Source of the DNA: Ditylenchus dipsaci
Lineage: Eukaryota; Nematoda; Chromadorea; Rhabditida; Anguinidae
Direction of reading: 5' to 3'
DNA: 64,000 nt
Assembly (NCBI GenBank): GCA_004194705.1
Contig: SADC01000025.1
Span: forward strand, 186,001-250,000
Of the stretch, positions 57,901-64,000 are shown one piece after another. Positions within the stretch are counted from its first letter, which is position 1. Each line of letters begins with the position of its first letter. The notes below the pieces were generated by a model that saw only the letters and a list, made by a program, of their open reading frames with translations, was not told where the DNA came from and ran no database searches. The translations under genes were made by a program, and so were the position numbers.

Positions 57901-60900
57901 ACCCAGCACCTTGAAACACGCCTCAAATCTTTAGAAAATGAAAATAGAAACCTGAAAGGGGAGGTAGGTAAACTTTTTAAGTCGTTACATTTTTTTTAAA
58001 CTTTACTACTCCAGGCTTCCAAACTAGAAGACTACAATGCCGCCCTAGAAAAAAAGGAAAGAGAACGTGTCAGAGACTACTTGGGACAGTTGGAAAAGGC
58101 CAATCTAAAGGTAATTAGTGCAGCAAAAATATATATTAGATTCGAAGCCTTGAGCAATTGAGCCTACTTCATGGACAGTTCGTCTGACTTTTTCAACCAA
58201 TATACTACATAGATTGAAGGTTTTAGATAAAAATAGCGATTTCACAAAAATTTTGTTTTCTGGGGCCTATTTTCCCATCGACATCGATTTCGATTTTAAA
58301 ATCGATTTTGATTTTGATTTTTTGCCTACCGTATTTCCTCTAATATACCGACACCCTCTAATAAACCGACACCCCCTACTTCGAGGGTCCGTATCTCAGT
58401 CCAAAGAAAGAAATTTACATCGCTTTTTTTTGCGTTTTCTTAGCTCCCACGAGCTCTATCGATTCCGCTTTTTCGATTTTGGATCTTCATCCAAAATTGT
58501 CGAGATCGACCCAAAATTTTCACGATTTTTGAGGGGTTGAAAAATAAACCGACATGTCGGTATATTAGAGAAATACGGTATATTTATCGACATCGATATC
58601 AACATCGATGTCGACATCGATGTTGATATCGATTTTAAAATAGATTTTTGTTCAAGAAAATCAAAGGCGCTCGCGAGCGCCTTTGATTTTTGCAAAATTT
58701 TGCTTTTGTATTTTTTCACATATTTGGCTATCTAAGGATAAAATTTGGTTGGAAAAAAGTTTTTCATTGGGACACTTTATACTTAGTTTCCCAATATTTC
58801 CGAAGCATTGCCCAATCATTGCTCAGCAACTATCAACAACCTTGCTCAAGAATTGTTGCCCAAGCATTGCTCAGCAATCATTTCCCAATCATCGGCAATC
58901 ATTTCCCAACACAATGTTGCTCAGCAACTATGAGCAACTTGTTCAGCAAGGTTTTTCTCGTATAAAAAATTAGAGGCCTCTACTTAAAACAACTATGAGC
59001 AACTTTCTGAGCAAGGTTTTCTCAAAATATAAGATATCGTGTACGGTGATTGAGTTAGAGATTTTGTTTGTTTTTCTTGAGTTTTGCCTCTCATTATGGC
59101 AATTATTTCATTTTTATTTTATGTAGTGTTACCACTAAATCACCACTTCCCATGATTTTATCATGATCTTTTTTCTTCGGCCAGAATCACGTTTAGCAAA
59201 CAAAAAAACGAACGCAATAATAACACTAACGCATCCAAGTCAACGCAACAACATACGACGACAACTCACACGGGTACGCGACAATTCATCCCCGGGACAA
59301 TTCATCCCCAGGACAATCCATCTCCAGGACAATTCATCCCCAGGGATAAGTGGTCCTCAGGCAGCTGTTTCTGGGTGGTGCTACTTGGGTAGTGGTACTT
59401 ATGTAGTGGTATTCTGGGGCGTTAAGCGAATTGATCCACACACGAATGGGGCACACTGTTAGATTTCATGTCAGATCCAATACTTTATTGAACACCCACG
59501 AACATAACGGACTTAACAGCAATAACAGAACTTCTGTCCCTGCTCTGGTCAAGTGTCTCGTTCCTCCTTGAAGCGCCATTCCACGAACCGCTACTTGCAC
59601 ATCCTCGTCAATTTCTTCCCTCACAGGCCCGAGCATATTGTGAAGAAGGACTGTTGATAAGAGGAGTCGTTGGACTTGTTCAGTACTTACTTGCAGAGGC
59701 TTCCTGAAGATGCTGAAACGCTGCACTAGTTGCCCAAATGCACTTTCGACCGTATGACGAGCCCTAAGAAAAAGAATTTTGTTTTATACGACACGAAGTT
59801 CAGATTGAAGATCCCTACGCAGAGAGTATGGTATTATACGAGAGACGAGCGCGGTTATTTATTATCCTTGGCAGCGACACCCGAAGCACTCTTGACCTTG
59901 TTCTTCACCTGTAAGAGAAAGATTCTCGACACATAAAATCTGTCTAAGGAACTTACGGTGCTGTGGTATGTTGTGATTGATTTCCACGCCTTCTGTAGAT
60001 CTTGATGAGCATACTTGCTGCCTGATCGCTGCTCGAACTCATCCGCCACGTCCATCCAATTTTCCACAGCCTTCTTTTTGTAGTCGGGATCCTTGGCATC
60101 CCAGATTGCCGATCGCTTCTTGACCACTTCTGCAAGAATACTCTTCTGCTTGTCGTTGAGATCCACAGCTTTGCCTGGTGGCTTGATTTCTTCCACGTCC
60201 ATTTCACTCGCTGATCAGTTGAACTTGCTTCGACTTCTAAAAAAGCAGAAATATAACATTCGATATATGTATGCACTACTACAGGGATATGAAAAAATTG
60301 CACGTTAAAATTTTTCGATTTTTTGCAAAAATTCAAACATACGCAATAGTTGCTGAGCAACATTGCTGAGCAATGATCGGTCAATGATTGGGAAATCATT
60401 GCTGAGCAATGTATTGCTGAGCAATGATTGCTGAGCAATGTTGCTAAGAAATTCTTGGGCAATCATTGGGAAACGAAGTATAAAGTGTCCCATTGTATTG
60501 CTGTCGCTGTTTTGCTTTTTCTCGTCATCGTTTGGTGCTTGCTCGTTGTCACTCTTTCCTTTTTCAAATTTTTCTACTTTAATTTTTTACTTTTTCTAAT
60601 TTCACGTTCTTTTGTTTTAGTGCAATGCTAAATGAACAGATTGAGCTTCTTACCGACTCCGATGATGAAGAACACCGGCCTCAACAACGAAGAAGAGTGT
60701 ACAAGCCTCGCATGGAACATCGGTTGCAGCAGTGTTTCGTGAGCGATTTCGTATGATGCCATGGCAAGCCGATCTCCTCCTCAATCAAATCGGACAGCAC
60801 CTTGAGTCAAGATCTTGGATTCATACTGCAATGTCGGCCAAGCACAAACTACTTGCTGCCCTTCGCTTCTACGCATCAAATGAGTTCTACTATTTTGCAG

Positions 60901-63900
60901 GCGACGCTCAAGGTTATTAATTTAGCTCAATTTTCTTCATCTATTAGTCATAATGTGTATGTGTTAGGGTACAACAAATCGACTATCTTCTCGGCGGTGA
61001 GAGATGTGACAGCAGCAATATGTGAGCTCATCTTCCCTCGAATCGTTCAGTGGCCTGCTACCGAAGAAGAGAATCTGCAAATCGAGTGGGACTTTTATCA
61101 TCTCCAAGGCATCGGGCTGGCAAGAATCTGCGGCGCAATCGATGGGTCGTTGATTAGAATAAAGCCTCCTAAAGAAGTGGAAAGGTTGGCGATTGTGGTA
61201 TTTGATTATCGTGAGTTGTTTCATCTTTTTAAATTTAGGTTCTACGTTGACCGCCACCATAAGCACTCCATCAATTTGACAGCCGTTGCCGACTCCAAGT
61301 ACTTCTTCCGCTACGTCAACGCAAGTAATCCGGGCTCAGTCAGCGATGCAAGGGTTCTGCGAAAGAGTGCTTTGGCGAGAAAGTTCGATCGAGGGTGGAG
61401 ACCTTTTCCGGGAGCCGTTCTGCTTGGGACTCCATCTATGCTACTTGTGACTGGTTGGCACCAATGAGGAATCATCCGCCCGTAGAAGAAATGGAGTTTT
61501 ATAAGTAAGTGAGATTATTGTTGAATAATTGGTTTGTATTACCTACTACTACTGTTTTAGCAAGCATGCCAAGACGAGGAGGGTGATCGAGTGTGCCTTT
61601 GGGATCCTCAAGAATCGATTCTATTGCTTGTCGACACAGCTTCGCGTGAAAAAGCCGGAATTCGCTGCTCGGATCATCAATGCCTGCTGCGCCTTGCACA
61701 ATTTCCTTTTGCTTCATCGTGATGAAGGAGATCAATGGCTACAGGAGGACAAAATAGAAATAATGATGATTGAGATTGGTGAATAGTTGTCTTGCTTTGT
61801 GTTGTTTGGGAACGCTCCCGCCGGTAGAGCCCCAGTTGAATAAGACATACGCGACAATATATACAATATATATACAGTGAATGAGACGAAAATCCAAAGA
61901 AAATAAAATATTTCAACATCGATGTTGACATCGATGTTAACATCGATGTCAACATCGATGTTAACATCGATTTTCAAATCAAAATCAAAATCGATTTTAA
62001 AATCGAAATCGATGTCGATGGGAAAAATAGGCCCCTGGCAGTTGTCCGTGATCTAAATATCCTAGAAATCGGAATCCGATAGCAAAAGACTCATCATAAA
62101 CATGAAACTTATACTTTTTTGGAATCTTAATCCCTTGATTTTAGATTGGACGCCTACAGGAGCAGATCATAGAGAAAAACAAGGAATGTGCCCTGCAAGC
62201 AGAAGATACTGAAAGGCTAGTCAAGGAAATCGGTCAGAGAAAGAATCGAGAGAAAGCCGTGAGTTAATTACAGGCTACAAAGTCCATACCATGATAAATT
62301 TATACAAGTTCTTGTTTACAGTTGATAGATGCCAACGACGATCTGAGCACCCAGTTGCACACCGCTGTGAGCAGCCATGAGACACTAAAACTGGAAGTGT
62401 CTGCCCTCCAGGAAAGTTACTTGATGTCATGGGCATGTTGCGAGAAACTGAAGATGAACTCAGGGGCTATCGCCAAAGGGCTGCTTTGTATAGGTCGGTA
62501 ACTGTCAGTTGGCTTAAGTTAGGATAAAGGAGCATGCCCACGCCAATAAGAGGTGGTGCCCGGGAATTCAAAAATTTTTCCTAATCATTGAACTTGTGTA
62601 CGGACTTTTCAACTTGATTTCTAACAAAACCACACCTAAGATTAAATTCTAGACCTTGCTTTGTTAGAAACCAAGTTGAAAAACCCGTACAGAAGTTCAA
62701 TGATTAAGAAAAAATTTTAAATTCCCGGCACCACCTCTTATTAGCGTGGTATGTTCTTTTAAGTGAGAGTCACAAATTTTTAAAGTCATAATGATGGTCA
62801 GACTGACCCCTCGGCCGCATACAGACGGCACACATAGAGTCATAGTCTACAATTAGGCCACGTCAGGCAGACAATTTTTTCGTGTCCACCAAAGAAAGAG
62901 ACTGTCGCTTTGATCGTCTGTACAGGGTGACACAAAAAGTCACATTTTCAAAAAATTGATTTACTTAAGTCCTAGTCTGGCCGATTTCCAAAATTTTCAG
63001 AAATCTCCGCAGTATAAGATTTATTGATTCTAACCATAATTTATCCAACTTTCGCTGAATACTTTTATGTGTTCTGCTAGTTGCTCGGTTTTAGAAGAGA
63101 TTCTATGCTCAGAGAATTTACACTATTTGCTATACCCGAACTCATGTTAGGTACCAAACACACCGCAAATATCATTTTCCACAAAAAATTACAGAGACAA
63201 AATCACAGTTACGTTCAGAAATTTCGATTAAAAAGATGAAAATAAAATTTCAAAAATGTGACTGTTTTTTGTGTCACCCTGTATATGGACGAGGTGTGTG
63301 TGACTCTGACTATGAAAATGTTCGACTGTGTCACTCGGAGTTTAACATTGACTATAAACAAGGTATTCCGACCATGACTTGTGGTAACACTCTTATGCAA
63401 TGCTGAACAGAAAAAATTTGATCAAAAATCACAGGGACTTTTTAGAAATTATGAGCTTCTAATCCTTGTACCTTTCATGCATAATATTTTTTAGGACCAG
63501 TAGTGCTGACTCATTATATGACTCTTTGGCCAGCGAGTTAGAAGCCTCTGATAGTGGGTGCTACAACACACCTATGTTTTCTGCCAGGTAAGTACTTTCC
63601 AAATCAGAACATTTTTGGAAGTAAATTAAATTTTCAGATGTGAATCCCAACAGTCTACTTCCCATCAGCGGTATCCAGAACTACAGTTGGGTGCTCAGCT
63701 AAGCGACTTGGAGTCTGATTCATTGATCGCGCTTAAAGAAGAAGCCAGCGAAGACATGGATTCTCAGCTGGAACTGCCTGAAAATGACCATCCATCTTCC
63801 TGTTCCTCTTTTGATGTGCCAACTCGGGCTTTGGTCAATGCTGTGAGGAGTGCTCGGGATGTCAGGAGTCTACCGGATTCTGTGAGGAGCATGGTAAGAG

Positions 63901-64000
63901 ACATTTATAGTTCTGAGTAGATATGCTCAGCCACTTTATTTAAGGACAAAGATCTCCGGAGTGATGAAGAAGAAGCGGAAAACACGGTCCATATGGATGC
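54946..64000 (+). CDS. Trafficking-kinesin-binding / HAP1-family adaptor (partial)
   Basis: The product belongs to the TRAK/Milton/HAP1 group, coiled-coil adaptors that couple cargo such as mitochondria to kinesin and dynein. Exons: 54946-55126, 57168-57241, 57559-57702, 57879-57963, 58015-58110, 62145-62258, 62322-62493, 63495-63587, 63638-63893 and 63945 onward past the window. Splice phases agree at each join. The core reads [19 protein letters not shown], then [20 protein letters not shown], the signature of the HAP1 N-terminal domain, followed by long heptad-rich helices ([19 protein letters not shown], then [10 protein letters not shown]), the [14 protein letters not shown] segment, and the family motif [16 protein letters not shown]. 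An acidic/Ser-rich linker and [20 protein letters not shown] follow. One-base losses at 55042 (GG) and 62420 (C) shift the frame. The 5' end was not found; the 4-kb intron after 58110 is filled by Harbinger elements. Confidence 0.85.
55146..55826. mobile_element. CCGTATTT-family element, inner arm TTGAAGCCCACCC
   Basis: ACCTTATTTTCTCTAATTGA then AGCCCACCC at the left; GGGCCTCGATTAGAGAAAAT then ACGGCA at the right. Further TCTAATAGAAGCCCACCC copies lie near both ends. It is in the first visible intron of the adaptor gene. Confidence 0.6.
58329..58578. mobile_element. CCGTATTT-family hairpin, inner arm ATACCGACACC
   Basis: TA-flanked; CCGTATTTCCTCTAATATAC then CGACACC, closed by GTCGGTATATTAGAGAAATA then CGG. 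It contains the GTATCTCAGTCCAAAG core. It is inserted just inside the left arm of the Harbinger element. Confidence 0.8.
59466..59763 (-). pseudogene. Harbinger transposase 3' exon (truncated copy)
   Basis: After TTTTTCTTAG the minus strand reads [19 protein letters not shown] then [17 protein letters not shown], the Harbinger C-terminal signature that contains the last catalytic acid (E in VESAFG) and the LHN motif. It stops at TGA (59466-59468). The preceding catalytic aspartates are missing. Its sequence differs clearly from the plus-strand transposase in the outer element ([13 protein letters not shown]), so it represents another Harbinger family. Confidence 0.75.
59855..60202 (-). CDS. 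Myb/SANT-like DNA-binding protein of Harbinger element
   Basis: Harbinger elements typically encode this second protein, which binds the element ends and helps the transposase enter the nucleus. On the minus strand exon 1 (60202-59957) starts [20 protein letters not shown] and continues with [19 protein letters not shown], then [15 protein letters not shown], giving the three helices with spaced tryptophans of a Myb/SANT-like (MADF-type) domain. A GTAAGT donor leads to exon 2 (59908-59855), [17 protein letters not shown] and TAA. The product is about 99 residues, short for this protein class, so the C-terminal interaction region may be missing. The frame is intact, and it lies just upstream of the transposase remnant on the same strand. 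Confidence 0.75.
   Translation of the reverse strand: MDVEEIKPPGKAVDLNDKQKSILAEVVKKRSAIWDAKDPDYKKKAVENWMDVADEFEQRSGSKYAHQDLQKAWKSITTYHSTVSSLDRFYVSRIFLLQVKNKVKSASGVAAKDNK
60625..61786 (+). CDS. Harbinger DDE transposase
   Basis: This is the DNA-cutting enzyme of the outer element. Exons 60625-60912, 60968-61184, 61239-61504 and 61561-61786 are joined by introns of about 55 nt with GT-AG ends. The sequence shows [50 protein letters not shown], then [11 protein letters not shown] (first Asp, codon 61141-61143), [35 protein letters not shown] (second Asp, codon 61428-61430) and [15 protein letters not shown] (Glu, codon 61589-61591), ending [11 protein letters not shown]. All three catalytic residues are present. 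Two one-base frame breaks occur, at about 60735 and at the GGG run 61426-61428; each is repaired by a single added or removed base. Confidence 0.85.
62548..62755. mobile_element. AAACCAAGTTGAAAAATCC family, copy 3
   Basis: AATAAGAGGTGGTGCCCGGG at the left and CCCGGCACCACCTCTTATT at the right. The inner arms GTACGGACTTTTCAACTTGA and AACCAAGTTGAAAAACCC pair. This is the best preserved copy, in the adaptor intron after 62493. Confidence 0.75.
62923..63281. mobile_element. TA-flanked hairpin MITE, CAGGGTGACACAAAAAGT end
   Basis: TA precedes CAGGGTGACACAAAAAGTCA, and the right end reads TGACTGTTTTTTGTGTCACC then CTG and TA. The long inner arms are only weakly paired. Tc1/mariner-like by target site. 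It is in the adaptor intron before 63495. Confidence 0.75.

Larger units (their letters stand above)
58769..60491. mobile_element. Second Harbinger-like element, nested
   Basis: ATT (58766-58768, 60492-60494) flanks GGGACACTTTATACTTAGTT then TCCCAAT and its mirror. Subterminal arrays of CCAATCATTGCTCAGCAA units face each other (58800-58955, 60340-60470). On the minus strand it holds a Myb/SANT-like gene and the 3' exon of a Harbinger transposase, so most of its own transposase gene is gone. 59277-59345 is a GGACAATTCATCCCCA tandem block. Confidence 0.8.
58263..62034. mobile_element. PIF/Harbinger DNA transposon in the adaptor intron
   Basis: The 3-bp repeat CTG (58260-58262, 62035-62037) flanks ends GGGCCTATTTTCCCATCGAC and its mirror, with arms continuing through ATCGATTTCGATTTTAAAA. 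CTG/CAG is a known Harbinger target type (CWG). Palindromic GATGTTGACATCGATGTC-like arrays lie inside each end (58585-58640 and 61914-61975). It carries a spliced DDE transposase on the plus strand (60625-61786). It was later split by a second Harbinger-like element (58769-60491) and a CCGTATTT hairpin (58329-58578). It has the same orientation as the host gene and is removed with the intron if splicing 58110 to 62145 holds. Confidence 0.88.

Noticed and set aside
58214..58540. Frame with [15 protein letters not shown]
   Set aside because: It is the ATCGATTTCGATTTT terminal arm of the Harbinger element read as protein.

Overview
The window is AT-rich DNA of an intron-bearing animal. Spliced exons of three recognisable animal genes are present: a nicotinic acetylcholine receptor subunit, ribosomal protein eL41, and a trafficking-kinesin/HAP1-family coiled-coil adaptor. 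Several introns are only 45-55 nt long, and most 3' splice sites read TTTTCAG, TTTCAG or TTTTAG. That style is typical of nematodes, so a nematode with a repeat-swollen genome is my best guess. This is an inference from splice style and not a species identification.

Layout. 1-2.0 kb: a small two-exon gene with an F-box-like start. 2.0-23 kb: almost wall-to-wall transposable elements. These include several hAT-type elements with 8-bp target duplications, TTAA-flanked hairpin elements, a miniature LTR retrotransposon with identical 233-bp LTRs (14.3-15.5 kb), and tandem repeats. One hAT-type element (8.7-10.7 kb) carries a spliced minus-strand gene fragment that encodes an Arg-Ser run. 23.5-30.8 kb: at least fourteen exons of an alpha-type nicotinic receptor subunit on the plus strand, whose longer introns hold further hairpin elements. 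31-34 kb: nested hairpin elements. 34.1-34.5 kb: the eL41 gene on the minus strand. 35-46 kb: an orphan terminal exon, short unassigned reading frames, palindromic repeats, and a four-level nest of DNA transposons (41.8-45.5 kb) with a decayed BED-finger hAT transposase. 46-54.9 kb: more nested elements, including a 2.2-kb hAT element holding at least four others. 54.9 kb to the end: the TRAK/HAP1-like gene on the plus strand, still open at the window edge. One intron of it holds a PIF/Harbinger transposon with a spliced DDE transposase gene, and a second Harbinger-like element with a Myb/SANT-like gene is inserted inside that one.

Two patterns run through the window. First, many different elements have arms built from short tandem motifs. 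Each element has its own motif, and the arrays sit in opposite orientation at the two ends. Second, two TA-flanked families keep a constant outer terminus (CCGTATTTNCTCTAAT, or CAGTCnAnnCTCGAT) while the adjacent inner arm differs from copy to copy and still pairs with itself.

Almost every recognisable coding sequence contains one apparent single-base loss, usually in a homopolymer. This affects both host genes and transposase, so consensus sequencing error is the simplest explanation, and I do not call the receptor and adaptor genes pseudogenes on that basis.
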